Assembly: GCA_036251935.1 (NCBI GenBank)
Contig: CP133967.1
Span: 2,303,488-2,367,487 of the forward strand
DNA length: 64,000 bases
Direction: 5' to 3'
Origin: Orbaceae bacterium lpD04
GTDB lineage: Bacteria > Pseudomonadota > Gammaproteobacteria > Enterobacterales > Orbaceae
The translations under genes and the position numbers were made by a program. Positions 40,194 to 49,838 of this stretch are shown in pieces. Each line of letters opens with the position of its first letter. The stretch's first letter is position 1. The notes beneath the pieces are model-generated. The model worked only from the letters and a program-made list of their open reading frames with translations. It ran no database searches and was not told the origin of the DNA.

Positions 40194-41363
40194 CTATGCG
40201 TTAACTAAAAAATCATGCAGTTTATTACTCACCTCTTGCCATAAATATAATCCTTGGCTGTTTGGGTTAAGATCAGTAAAGTTTAGTGTGAAATGTTTGG
40301 GCGGCGTCATTGACGTTAGTGGCTGTGCTAAGTGGATTTGCTCAAAGGTTTGATAAATATATTCTGCTTTAAAATAGTGCTGCTGATCTTGTTTATCATA
40401 GTAACGATAAAATACCACCTTACCGCCGATCGGTGCCTTTTCATATTGTTCGGGTAATTGATAACTTTGAAAGCCAAGTGCACTTAATAATGAAGCAATA
40501 TTGCTATCATGACCAACGAGTAGATTAAATTTATGCTTTTGTTCAGTAAATAACATGGTTATAAATTCAACTAATGGCAAGGCAAGGTGAGCGGCTAACT
40601 GTTGTGATTGAAATAATAAATTAAGATACTGATTTTTAACTTTCGTGATCATTTGCCACTGTAAAGAGGTGCTAATTTCGCCCCAAGCAATATCTTGCTT
40701 TGCAAAGGCACAATAGTATTGCAACGTAAAGGCATCAGCAATTGCGGTTCCTAAAGCAAGTGGCCCGATTAAAATAGGCTCTTCATCTTTTATAATATCG
40801 ATTTGAGTAGGTAACTGCGAAAATTCGCATCGATATTGCTGATAAAGCGCAGAGTGCTTATAGTCTAAAATATCAGATAATAAATCATAAGTTGACGCTA
40901 AGTTTTGATTAAGCTTATCAATTAACTGCGACGATCCGGTATGGCGCTTAAGATCATCAAGAACCCTATTTTTAAATGTTGATGAGCTATCACGAATAAT
41001 GGGGTTAAAAACGGCGTCCATTCGCTCAATCGGATATCGATGCCTAACTGGAATATCAAGCCCAGCAAAAGCGCCTACATTAAAATACTGCGCCGTTGCA
41101 ACCGTCCGCTGTAAACTATTGGCGTAAATAAAAACATCGTCGGAAGTTAATGTAAAATCTAAATTGGCTAAATAATTAACCAAGTAATGGCCAAAATAAC
41201 TTTCAAGAGTGCCACCTCGAGTCGTTAGATAGCCTGGCGAAAATTGCCATTGAGGCCAATTTTTAGGTGTCACGGCGGTTAAACAATCAAGCGTATTTGG
41301 AAGCGGCGTTCTGATGCCATGACGACTTAAAACAATAACTTGCTCTAATTCTAAAGATGTCAT
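40194..41363 (-). CDS. histidine acid phosphatase without signal peptide
   Basis: A 389-residue branch-2 histidine phosphatase. The catalytic RHGIRTP is at 14-20 (nucleophile H15) and the distal HD pair lies in LLVGHDSNIASLL. Periplasmic relatives such as Agp and AppA have a signal peptide, but here the catalytic motif starts 13 residues from the N-terminus with no hydrophobic leader, so a cytoplasmic location is inferred. Its start shares one base with the nfsA-like stop (TAATG), which fixes the N-terminus. The substrate is unknown. Confidence 0.75.
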   Translation of the reverse strand: MTSLELEQVIVLSRHGIRTPLPNTLDCLTAVTPKNWPQWQFSPGYLTTRGGTLESYFGHYLVNYLANLDFTLTSDDVFIYANSLQRTVATAQYFNVGAFAGLDIPVRHRYPIERMDAVFNPIIRDSSSTFKNRVLDDLKRHTGSSQLIDKLNQNLASTYDLLSDILDYKHSALYQQYRCEFSQLPTQIDIIKDEEPILIGPLALGTAIADAFTLQYYCAFAKQDIAWGEISTSLQWQMITKVKNQYLNLLFQSQQLAAHLALPLVEFITMLFTEQKHKFNLLVGHDSNIASLLSALGFQSYQLPEQYEKAPIGGKVVFYRYYDKQDQQHYFKAEYIYQTFEQIHLAQPLTSMTPPKHFTLNFTDLNPNSQGLYLWQEVSNKLHDFLVNA

Positions 41364-42088
41364 TATTTAATAATCCACCCTTGTTGATGTAAATAATCAA
41401 GCATAAAATCGCGCTCTTCTTTGTTGATAGTTTGCGCAATTTTATCACTCCATCCCCCTAATTTATGATTACTTGAGCGATCTGCATAATATTGAGCTAT
41501 TTGCTGATCATATTGCTTAAGCAGCGCTACATCTAATGCCTCATATTTATCAGTAAAAAACACTAAATCTTTTGGTAAGCGAGGTTTTATTTCAGGATTT
41601 TGATCAGGATAACCAATACATAGACCAAAGAGCGGTAAAACAAATTTAGGGAGCGCGAGTAGTTCAGTAACGTGTTTAATATTATTACGGATCCCACCAA
41701 TATACACGCAGCCAAGGCCTAAGGATTCAGCGGCAATCACCGCATTTTGAGCCATAATTGCAGTATCAACACAACCTAAAAGTAGCTGCTCGGCTTTACC
41801 TAAATTAATTGTTGGATCAATTTGATGATGACGATTAAAATCAGCACAAAAGATCCAGAATTCAGGTGCTTGGATCACATAATTTTGATCACCCGCATAA
41901 TGCGCGAGTTTTTTACGATTATCGTGATCAGTGATACGAATAACACTTGAGCATTGCAAAAAACTTGAACTTGATGCGGCATGCGCAGCATTAAAAATAA
42001 TATCACGCTGCTCAGATGAAATAGCGGTTGATAAATAAGCGCGAATTGAGCGGTGCTGACAAAGTAAATCAATGGTTGAATTAGTCAT
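41363..42088 (-). CDS. nfsA: NfsA-type NADPH nitroreductase
   Basis: FMN-dependent flavin/nitro reductase of the NfsA/Frp group, 241 residues. HRSIRAYLS near the N-terminus, AASSSSFLQCSSVIRITD, and GLGCVYIGGIRNN followed by PLFGLCIGYPD are the group's signatures. It overlaps the phosphatase gene by one base. The physiological substrate is unknown. Confidence 0.85.
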   Translation of the reverse strand: MTNSTIDLLCQHRSIRAYLSTAISSEQRDIIFNAAHAASSSSFLQCSSVIRITDHDNRKKLAHYAGDQNYVIQAPEFWIFCADFNRHHQIDPTINLGKAEQLLLGCVDTAIMAQNAVIAAESLGLGCVYIGGIRNNIKHVTELLALPKFVLPLFGLCIGYPDQNPEIKPRLPKDLVFFTDKYEALDVALLKQYDQQIAQYYADRSSNHKLGGWSDKIAQTINKEERDFMLDYLHQQGWIIK

Positions 42089-42323
42089 AATATCTTATTT
42101 CCTAAAATAAATTTTATCGTTATATTGTAGTTGCATCAATATAACGATAAATCGTTTTATGTCATTTTATAAATATTACGCTAGCATAAACACTTATGCC
42201 TAAATTATCTATTTGTTATATCGATAATTAGTCTTTAATTATCATCTTAAAATTAAACCAATAGTACAACTTAAAAATGCTTACAACATGTTGATTATAC
42301 ATAAAAATCATTAATAGTTTTTA

Positions 42324-43052
42324 TTATTCAACACGTTTAAATTGTAAATCCCAAACACCATGCCCCAAATTTAAGCCACGCTTTTCAAATTTAGTCATTG
42401 GCCGTGATCCAGGCCTTGGAATATAGCTATTATCAGATGATAAATTAATAAAACCAGGGGCCGCTATTAATACCTCTAACATATGCTCAGCATAATGTTG
42501 CCAATCAGTTGCTAAATGTAAAACACCACCTATTGCCAATTTTTGTTTCAATAATTGCACAAAATCAGGTTGTATAATTCGCCGTTTATTATGTTTTGCT
42601 TTATGCCAAGGATCTGGGAAAAATATTTGTACTTTCGCCAATGAGCTGTCGGCAATCATATTATTAAGAACTTCAACTGCATCATGGCACATGACCCGAA
42701 TATTACTAAGCTCAGCTTGCTCCGCTGCCATCAAACACGCACCAACACCTGGCTGGTGAACTTCTATACCTATAAAGTTTTCAGTCGGTGCATTTTTTGC
42801 CATCTCAACAAATGATGCTCCCATACCAAAGCCAATCTCTAAAGTAACTTTATTGTTATTAGCAAAGACTTGGCTAAAATCAAGTTTTGTGTCTGATTGA
42901 TAATCAATCCCTAAGGTTGACCATAAAGTTAGCAGTGCTTGCTCTTGCCCTTTCGTTAATCGCCCTTGCCTTAATACAAAACTGCGAATTTGACGCAGTG
43001 GACGCCCATCTTCCATAAATTGAGAGGTCATCATATTGTTTTTTTGATCCAT
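42324..43052 (-). CDS. trmB: tRNA (guanine-N7-)-methyltransferase
   Basis: Makes m7G46 in the variable loop of tRNAs with SAM. It has 242 residues. The SAM site [15 protein letters not shown], the [15 protein letters not shown] catalytic segment and the C-terminal [11 protein letters not shown] are near-invariant. It is transcribed divergently from btsS across about 90 bases. Confidence 0.95.
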   Translation of the reverse strand: MDQKNNMMTSQFMEDGRPLRQIRSFVLRQGRLTKGQEQALLTLWSTLGIDYQSDTKLDFSQVFANNNKVTLEIGFGMGASFVEMAKNAPTENFIGIEVHQPGVGACLMAAEQAELSNIRVMCHDAVEVLNNMIADSSLAKVQIFFPDPWHKAKHNKRRIIQPDFVQLLKQKLAIGGVLHLATDWQHYAEHMLEVLIAAPGFINLSSDNSYIPRPGSRPMTKFEKRGLNLGHGVWDLQFKRVE

Positions 43053-43143
43053 ACTATCATCTTGCTATACAATAAATTAGCTTAATAGTTTAACGTAAGT
43101 TAGAATCTGTCGCTAGCATTTAGCCGAATAATAAAAGACAAAT

Positions 43144-44835
43144 ATGTTTGAATTTAATTTAATTTTACAGCTTTTACAGCAGATGTGCGTTTACTTGGTT
43201 ATTGCTTATATGCTAAGTAAAACTAAACTGTTTATTCCAGTTACTCAGGTAACTGTTCATTTACCACATAAATTGCTGTGTTATCTGGTGTTCTCTTTTT
43301 TCTGTATTATGGGAACCTATTTCAGTCTTAAAATTGAAGATACATTAGCCAATACCCGAGCTATTGGTGCGATTTTAGGGGGGCTGCTTGGTGGGCCTTA
43401 TGTCGGATTATTAGTTGGTATTACTGGCGGCGTTCATCGCTATACCTTAGGCGGTATAACTGCTGAAATATGTATGATTTCAACCATTTTAACTGGGCTT
43501 ATTAGCGGCATTGTTCATCATATTTTAATGAAAAAAGGCCGTGTTGATCTTATTTACAATCCATTAGTTATTGCGATTTTAGCAATTTTAATGGAATCAT
43601 TAGAAATGATCATGATCCTTATTTTTACAAAGCCTTTTAATGTGATCCTTCATACCGTGCAAAATATTGCAGCGCCGATGATTATTGCCAATAGTTTTGG
43701 CGCTGCGATGTTTATGCGAATATTACTTGATCGCAGAGCAATGTTTGAAAAATACACCTCTGCATTTTCAGCTAAAGCGCTTACCATTGCAGCAAGTACG
43801 GAAGGTTTACTCAGTGACGGTTTTAACCAAGAAAATAGCACTAAAGTTGCCCATATTATTTATCAGGAATTAGGCGTTGGCGCTGTTTCAATTACCGATA
43901 GAGAGAAAATTCTTGCTTTTATTGGCGTGGGCAGTGATCATCACTTACCCGGCACTACAATTGCTTCAAAATCAACACTGCAATCAATCGAAGACGATGA
44001 GGTTAAATACCTTGATGGCGTACACGAACCTTATCAATGCTCAATAAGTAAAAACTGTCGACTCGGCTCAACATTAGTTATCCCTCTTCGAGGAGAAAAC
44101 AATAAAGTTGTTGGTACAATTAAACTTTATGAAGCAAAAAATACACTATTTAGTTCAATGAACCGCACGTTAGGCGAAGGGATCGCAAGTCTATTATCCG
44201 CACAAATTTTAACGGGGCAAAATGAGCATTATAAAAAACTGCTATCAGGAACCGAGATAAAATTGCTGCATGCACAAGTTAATCCCCATTTCTTATTTAA
44301 TGCCTTAAATACCTTATTAGCAGTAATACGTAGAGATAAGCAACAGGCATCGCAGTTAGTGCAAAATCTTTCAACTTTCTTTCGAAAAAATTTAAAACGC
44401 CCTGAAGAAATCGTATCATTAAGAGATGAGCTCGATCATATAACTGCCTACCTTGAAATTGAAAAGATGCGGTTTATGGATAAACTCGATATTATTATTG
44501 ATGTTCCAACAACGCTGGAAAATGCTCGCTTACCTGCATTTTCGTTGCAACCGATAGTTGAAAATGCGATTAAACATGGCATATCACAAATGATTGGCCA
44601 AGGCTGTGTTACGATAAAAGCCTATCAACAGCAAGATATTTTAATGCTTGAAGTAGAAGATAATGCGGGTAATTACAGAGAGGAATTAAAAGATAATCAA
44701 GGGCTTGGGCTTAATTTAGTGCATAAGCGAATCCAAGTTAGATATGGAAAGCAATATGGCATGAAAATTGAGTGCAAAGCAGATATTTACACCCGAGTGG
44801 TAATTGCATTGCCAATTGAAAAGGGGCTTAATTGA
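43144..44835 (+). CDS. btsS: pyruvate-sensing histidine kinase BtsS
   Basis: A 563-residue LytS-type sensor (E. coli BtsS about 561). The N-terminus (about 1-200) has five to six membrane segments of the 5TMR-LYT type, then a GAF domain (about 210-350), then the kinase core. The phosphorylated histidine is H382 in [13 protein letters not shown], and the ATP-binding [11 protein letters not shown] and [12 protein letters not shown] follow. Its stop shares one base with the btsR start (TGATG). The downstream pyruvate transporter gene btsT supports the assignment. Confidence 0.92.
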   Translation: MFEFNLILQLLQQMCVYLVIAYMLSKTKLFIPVTQVTVHLPHKLLCYLVFSFFCIMGTYFSLKIEDTLANTRAIGAILGGLLGGPYVGLLVGITGGVHRYTLGGITAEICMISTILTGLISGIVHHILMKKGRVDLIYNPLVIAILAILMESLEMIMILIFTKPFNVILHTVQNIAAPMIIANSFGAAMFMRILLDRRAMFEKYTSAFSAKALTIAASTEGLLSDGFNQENSTKVAHIIYQELGVGAVSITDREKILAFIGVGSDHHLPGTTIASKSTLQSIEDDEVKYLDGVHEPYQCSISKNCRLGSTLVIPLRGENNKVVGTIKLYEAKNTLFSSMNRTLGEGIASLLSAQILTGQNEHYKKLLSGTEIKLLHAQVNPHFLFNALNTLLAVIRRDKQQASQLVQNLSTFFRKNLKRPEEIVSLRDELDHITAYLEIEKMRFMDKLDIIIDVPTTLENARLPAFSLQPIVENAIKHGISQMIGQGCVTIKAYQQQDILMLEVEDNAGNYREELKDNQGLGLNLVHKRIQVRYGKQYGMKIECKADIYTRVVIALPIEKGLN

Positions 44836-45566
44836 TGTTAAATGTGATAATTGTCGATGATGAGCCGCTCGCTCGTGAAAACCTTTATTGTTTATTAAAA
44901 CAACATGAGCATATTAATATTATTGCTGAATGCAGTAATGCTTTTGAAGCAATAAAAGCTATCCATACTCTTGATCCTGATGTGGTTTTTTTAGATATTC
45001 AAATGCCTAAAATTAGTGGGCTTGAAATGCTAAGCATGCTTGATCCACAAAAAATGCCTCATATCGTTTTCTTAACCGCTTATGAGGAATATGCAATAAA
45101 AGCCTTTGAAGCGGAAGCATTCGATTATTTACTTAAACCGATTGAATCTAATCGCTTGAACAAAACACTACAGCGTTTATCAAACAGTTTATCTAATGAG
45201 AGTGATCGGCAAGATGTTAGCCAATTAAATATCAGTCATCATTTAAAATATATTCCATGCATTGGTCATAGTAAAATCTATCTACTCAATCCTGAAGATG
45301 TTTACTATGTGAGTTCAAGAGCAAGTGGCGTCTATGTATTTAATCAAGAACATACCGAATATTTTACCGAGTTAACTCTGCGAACATTAGCAGAAAAAAC
45401 CCAACTCGTTTATTGTCATCGACAATATCTTATTAACATTAAACAGCTCAAAGAAATACGTTTCGACCAAGATGGCCGTACTGAAATTATATTAACTAAT
45501 AATGTATCGATCCCAGTTAGTCGGCGTTATTTAAAAACACTAAAAGAGCAACTAGGACTCAGTTAA
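44835..45566 (+). CDS. btsR: LytTR-type response regulator BtsR
   Basis: Receiver plus LytTR DNA-binding domain, 243 residues from the ATG at 44835 ([16 protein letters not shown]). The phospho-acceptor is D54 in VVFLDIQMP. The LytTR domain (about 140-243) ends in the typical [12 protein letters not shown]. It pairs with BtsS. The promoter region of btsT downstream carries a BtsR-type direct repeat. Confidence 0.93.
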   Translation: MLNVIIVDDEPLARENLYCLLKQHEHINIIAECSNAFEAIKAIHTLDPDVVFLDIQMPKISGLEMLSMLDPQKMPHIVFLTAYEEYAIKAFEAEAFDYLLKPIESNRLNKTLQRLSNSLSNESDRQDVSQLNISHHLKYIPCIGHSKIYLLNPEDVYYVSSRASGVYVFNQEHTEYFTELTLRTLAEKTQLVYCHRQYLINIKQLKEIRFDQDGRTEIILTNNVSIPVSRRYLKTLKEQLGLS

Positions 45567-45630
45567 TCATTAATTTATATCAAGATACTGACTTAATATC
45601 TTTTTCATTTTTATAGCTTATAGACCATTT

Positions 45631-45674
45631 TCGTTAAAATATTGTTGTAAGGCTATATTATAATGAAAAAACCA
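45631..45674 (+). repeat. 44-bp dispersed repeat, copy B
   Basis: Ungapped partner of 32604-32647 (35 of 44 identical). It lies just upstream of the BtsR site. Nature unknown. Confidence 0.35.
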
Positions 45675-45691
45675 TTAATTAGTCGTTTTTA

Positions 45692-45720
45692 ACCACTCAC
45701 CTTTGTAATTTAACCAGTTA
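45692..45720 (+). promoter_or_regulatory. BtsR-binding direct repeat upstream of btsT
   Basis: ACCACTCA, a 13-base spacer and ACCAGTTA. The motif described for E. coli BtsR (YehT) is ACC(G/A)CT(C/T)A-N13-ACC(G/A)CT(C/T)A. The first half here is perfect, the spacer exact and the second half differs at one base. It lies 94 bases before the btsT start. Confidence 0.8.
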
Positions 45721-45813
45721 GCTAAATCACGATATATTTTAAAACCCAGTTTATTTAATATATCGTTGGTTAATTTTAAAAAATTAATTGTGCTTATCAC
45801 AAAGGAAAATAAA

Positions 45814-47964
45814 ATGAATAATAAGTATCTTAAGCATATTCCATGGGTGTTAGTCGCACTTTTTGGAGCATGTTGCCTAGCCGTTGTCGCATTAAGGCGC
45901 GGTGAACATATCAGCGCTTTATGGATTATAGCCGCTGCAATCTCAGTTTATTTAGTCGCTTATCGTTACTACAGTTTATATATTGCCAATAAGGTAATGA
46001 AACTCGATCCAACGAGGGCAACACCTGCTGTCATTAATAATGATGGTTTAAATTATGTCCCTACTAACAAATATGTCCTATTTGGTCACCACTTTGCCGC
46101 TATTGCTGGCGCAGGGCCATTAGTCGGGCCTGTTCTTGCTGCGCAAGTTGGTTATTTACCCGGTACACTTTGGCTACTAGCTGGTGTTGTTGTTGCGGGC
46201 GCAGTACAAGATTTTATGGTACTTTTCCTATCAACTCGCCGTAATGGTGCTTCACTTGGCGAAATGATTAAACAAGAAATGGGGCGAGTACCAGGTACTA
46301 TCGCATTATTTGGCTGTTTCTTAATTATGTTAATCATTTTAGCAGTGCTAGCATTAATCGTAGTAAAAGCATTAGCTGAAAGCCCTTGGGGTGTATTCAC
46401 CGTTTGTTCTACCGTGCCAATTGCCCTATTTATGGGGATTTATATGCGATTCATTCGCCCTGGTAGAGTTTTAGAAATATCGGTTATCGGTATTGTGCTA
46501 TTAGTGTTATCAATTTGGTTTGGTGGCGTTATTGCTCACGACCCATACTGGGGACCTGCGTTAACATTTAAAGATACTACAATTACTTTTGTTTTAGTTG
46601 GTTATGCATTTATTTCAGCATTATTACCGGTATGGTTGATTCTTGCTCCTCGTGATTATTTAGCAACCTTCCTAAAAATTGGCGTAATCGTTGGTTTAGC
46701 CGTCGGTATCGTCATCATAAACCCTGAATTAAAAATGCCAGCAATAACACAGTATATTGATGGTACGGGCCCAGTTTGGAAAGGTGCGTTATTCCCATTC
46801 TTATTTATTACTATTGCTTGTGGCGCAGTATCAGGGTTCCATGCCTTGATCGCATCAGGTACAACGCCAAAACTTCTTGCTAACGAAAAAGATGCACGCT
46901 TTATTGGTTATGGCGCAATGTTAATGGAGTCATTCGTTGCTATCATGGCGTTAGTTGCCGCATCAATAATTGAACCTGGCCTCTATTTTGCGATGAATAC
47001 GCCGCCAGCGGGCTTAGGTATTACTATGCCTAACTTGCATAACCTTAGCGATCCAAACGCTGCGCCACTTATCATGGCACAGTTAAAAGAGGTTACGGCT
47101 CACGCCGCTGCAACGGTAAGTTCTTGGGGCTTTATTATTTCACCTGAAGAAATTTTACAGACAGCGAAAGATATCGGCGAGCCATCTGTACTAAATCGCG
47201 CAGGCGGTGCACCAACACTTGCTGTCGGTATTGCTCATGTATTCCATAAAATTTTACCTGGCGCTGATATGGGCTTTTGGTACCATTTTGGTATCTTATT
47301 TGAAGCATTGTTTATTTTAACTGCTTTAGATGCTGGTACTCGCTCTGGTCGCTTTATGTTACAAGATCTACTTGGTAACTTTGTGCCGTTCTTAAAGAAA
47401 ACCGATTCAATGGTTGCTGGCGTTATTGGTACTGCTGGATGCGTTGGTTTATGGGGTTATTTACTATATCAAGGCGTGGTTGATCCACTTGGCGGCGTTA
47501 AGAGCCTATGGCCACTATTTGGTATATCAAACCAAATGTTAGCAGCGGTTGCATTAGTCCTTGCAACAATCGTATTAATCAAAATGAAACGTGCGAAATA
47601 TATCTGGGTAACGATTATTCCAGCCATTTGGTTATTAATTTGTACTACTTGGGCGATTGGTCTAAAACTATTTAGTGATAATCCTCAATTAGAAGGTTTC
47701 TTATATTTAGCTAAAGACTATAACCGTAAAATTGTTGAAGATCCAAGTTTAACAGCAGAACAAATTAGTAATATGACTCATATCGTTATTAATAACTATA
47801 CCAATGCAGGATTAAGTATTTTATTCCTAATCGTTGTTTATAGTATTATTTTCTACGGTATTAAAACCGCACTTAAAGTTCGTAATAATAAAGAACGTTC
47901 AGATAAAGAGACAGCTTATGTACCTGTACCTGAAGGTGGTGTGAAAACATCAATGTCTCACTAA
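45814..47964 (+). CDS. btsT: pyruvate:H+ symporter BtsT (CstA family)
   Basis: A large membrane protein of the carbon-starvation family. The start at 45814 (MNNKYLKHIPW) follows AAAGGAAAA and gives 716 residues, the same as E. coli BtsT; a TTG at 45766 adds an implausible prefix. The GHHFAAIAGAGPLVGPVLAAQ segment and ALDAGTRSGRFMLQD are family signatures. It lies downstream of btsSR with a BtsR operator between, so the pyruvate sensing circuit is complete in one locus. Confidence 0.94.
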   Translation: MNNKYLKHIPWVLVALFGACCLAVVALRRGEHISALWIIAAAISVYLVAYRYYSLYIANKVMKLDPTRATPAVINNDGLNYVPTNKYVLFGHHFAAIAGAGPLVGPVLAAQVGYLPGTLWLLAGVVVAGAVQDFMVLFLSTRRNGASLGEMIKQEMGRVPGTIALFGCFLIMLIILAVLALIVVKALAESPWGVFTVCSTVPIALFMGIYMRFIRPGRVLEISVIGIVLLVLSIWFGGVIAHDPYWGPALTFKDTTITFVLVGYAFISALLPVWLILAPRDYLATFLKIGVIVGLAVGIVIINPELKMPAITQYIDGTGPVWKGALFPFLFITIACGAVSGFHALIASGTTPKLLANEKDARFIGYGAMLMESFVAIMALVAASIIEPGLYFAMNTPPAGLGITMPNLHNLSDPNAAPLIMAQLKEVTAHAAATVSSWGFIISPEEILQTAKDIGEPSVLNRAGGAPTLAVGIAHVFHKILPGADMGFWYHFGILFEALFILTALDAGTRSGRFMLQDLLGNFVPFLKKTDSMVAGVIGTAGCVGLWGYLLYQGVVDPLGGVKSLWPLFGISNQMLAAVALVLATIVLIKMKRAKYIWVTIIPAIWLLICTTWAIGLKLFSDNPQLEGFLYLAKDYNRKIVEDPSLTAEQISNMTHIVINNYTNAGLSILFLIVVYSIIFYGIKTALKVRNNKERSDKETAYVPVPEGGVKTSMSH

Positions 47965-47972
47965 AATTAATC

Positions 47973-48003
47973 CACCTACCAAATTGATACAATCTGGTAG
48001 GTG
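47973..48003 (+). terminator. first hairpin after btsT
   Basis: CACCTACCA pairs with TGGTAGGTG across a 13-base loop, eight bases past the stop. No U-run follows; the stronger terminator lies further on. Confidence 0.4.
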
Positions 48004-48040
48004 ATTGATATAAGTCGTGCTTAGTTATTATGATTTTAAC

Positions 48041-48075
48041 AAAATGCCTTACTATTAAAATAGTGGGGCATTTTT
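48041..48075 (+). terminator. rho-independent terminator after btsT
   Basis: AAAATGCCTTACTAT pairs with ATAGTGGGGCATTTT (two wobble pairs) around a TAAA loop and runs into further T. Strong candidate. Confidence 0.85.
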
Positions 48076-48243
48076 ATATCCGCAATCTAAGCTTAGCCCA
48101 TAATGTTTGAATAAATAATATGATCATACTGCGCAAAAGGTAATATTGGCATTTCCCTGCGTTACTCGCTAAAATAGGCAAAATTAAATACGCCCATAAT
48201 TGAATAAAATATTTATTCCAATTCATCATCCTTAGAGGCTTAT

Positions 48244-49524
48244 ATGGTAGGTTCTTCAGCCAAAAAAGTAGCTTTTGCTGCGTTTATCGGAACGACAATT
48301 GAATGGTACGATTTTTATATCTACGCCTTAGCTTCAGTCCTTATTTTTGGTCAGCTTTTTTTCCCTTCTGATAATCAATTTATTAGCATTTTAGGATCTT
48401 TCGGAACATTTGCGGTTGGTTTTCTAGCTCGTCCACTTGGCGCTATTATTTTTGGTCATATCGGTGATCGGCTAGGTCGTAAAAAATCACTGATTATGAC
48501 CTTAATATTGATGGGTATTGCGACAACTTGCGTCGGATTATTACCGACTTATGAAACAGCAGGGATCATTGCGCCAATTTTATTAGTATTATTAAGGATA
48601 GTACAGGGTATTGCCGTTGGCGGCGAATGGGGCGGCGCAGTATTAATGGCAGGAGAGCATGCTCCTAAAGGGTTAAAAAACTTCTTTTCATCATTTGCAC
48701 AGTGGGGTAGCCCAGCTGGCAATGTATTAGCCCTTCTAGTATTTTCTTATATTATTAGCCTACCTAAAACAGAATTATTTGACAGTAGCTACTGGCGATT
48801 ACCATTCTTGGTGAGTTTTATTTTATTAATCATCGGCCTTATTGCCCGCATTACCCTAACTGAATCACCTGTTTTTATTGAATCAAATAAAAAACAACAG
48901 ATGATCAAACAAAAAGAATCCGCCCCGCTCGTTAGTGTATTTAAAAATGCATTACCTCTTATCATGCTTGCAATCGGCGCCAATGCATTATCATTTAGTG
49001 GCATATTTTCAAATACTCTGATGATTGGCTATACTACCCTCGCCTTACAGACAGAAAAACACCTTATTTTAGATGCCCTATTTTGGGTAGCTATTGTGCA
49101 CTTCATCTGCCAGCCTTTTACCGCTTATCTTGCTGAGCGAATGAAGGCATCCTACTTTTTAATGATCTCGGCGCTATTAGCTCTGCTATCCGTTTTTTTA
49201 CTGTTCCCAATAGTCAATATCGGCACTAAGCCAAGTTTCATCATTGGTATCTCGTTAACCGTGATTTGTTATAGTGGATTTTATGGGGTTATTGCCGGTT
49301 ATTTAAGCCGAATATTCCCAGTGCGAATTCGCTATACCGCCCTTTCAATTAGTTACCAAGGATGCGCTGCTATTTTTGGCAGTATCATTCCGCTAATTGG
49401 TGGTTATCTTATTTATCAATATGGTACTTTTTGGTATCCCTTAGCACTGTTTTATTGTGTTTTAGCTTTGATCTCAATTATCTGTATTTATTTGCTAAGT
49501 CGTTATCACTATTATGATGAGTAA
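48244..49524 (+). CDS. MHS-family MFS transporter
   Basis: A 426-residue metabolite:H+ symporter with twelve segments. GTTIEWYDFYIYALAS in helix 1, GHIGDRLGRKKSL in loop 2-3 and QGIAVGGEWGGAV are the MHS-family signatures shared with ShiA, ProP, KgtP and YdfJ. The substrate cannot be decided. It stands alone downstream of the btsT terminator and may have its own weak terminator at 49684-49742. Confidence 0.82.
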   Translation: MVGSSAKKVAFAAFIGTTIEWYDFYIYALASVLIFGQLFFPSDNQFISILGSFGTFAVGFLARPLGAIIFGHIGDRLGRKKSLIMTLILMGIATTCVGLLPTYETAGIIAPILLVLLRIVQGIAVGGEWGGAVLMAGEHAPKGLKNFFSSFAQWGSPAGNVLALLVFSYIISLPKTELFDSSYWRLPFLVSFILLIIGLIARITLTESPVFIESNKKQQMIKQKESAPLVSVFKNALPLIMLAIGANALSFSGIFSNTLMIGYTTLALQTEKHLILDALFWVAIVHFICQPFTAYLAERMKASYFLMISALLALLSVFLLFPIVNIGTKPSFIIGISLTVICYSGFYGVIAGYLSRIFPVRIRYTALSISYQGCAAIFGSIIPLIGGYLIYQYGTFWYPLALFYCVLALISIICIYLLSRYHYYDE

Positions 49525-49838
49525 ATAGATGATAATTATTCAATCGATAGCAATATAGTTCGATTAATTATTACAAATAATTTAGTTATTGAGTAGCACA
49601 TTATTGGCATAACCGTAATGGTAAAATTTATATTAATTCGTTAATCAGCTATATATCAAAATAATTGATGCAAAATCGCTCATAAAATCAGCTTTAGCTT
49701 GCCAAAATAGCATGGTAATTACATAATACCCGCTGATTTTTTAAGATTAAAATAAAAACACAGACAAGAAATCTATGACTTTGTTTATGTGTTTCATTTA
49801 ACAATTTATTACATTTAAAATAAAATAGGAAAAAGGAT
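49525..49838. other. intergenic region ahead of the three-gene AAA+ cassette
   Basis: 314 AT-rich bases. AAAATCAGC (49684-49692) pairs with GCTGATTTT (49732-49740) across a long loop and is followed by T, a possible terminator for the MHS gene. The rest must hold the cassette promoter. No repeat, tRNA or ORF seen. Confidence 0.4.

Noticed and set aside
45789-45801. TGTGCTTATCACA palindrome near the btsT start as a CRP site
   Set aside because: Half-sites are three bases apart instead of six as in TGTGA-N6-TCACA, and it overlaps the ribosome-binding region.
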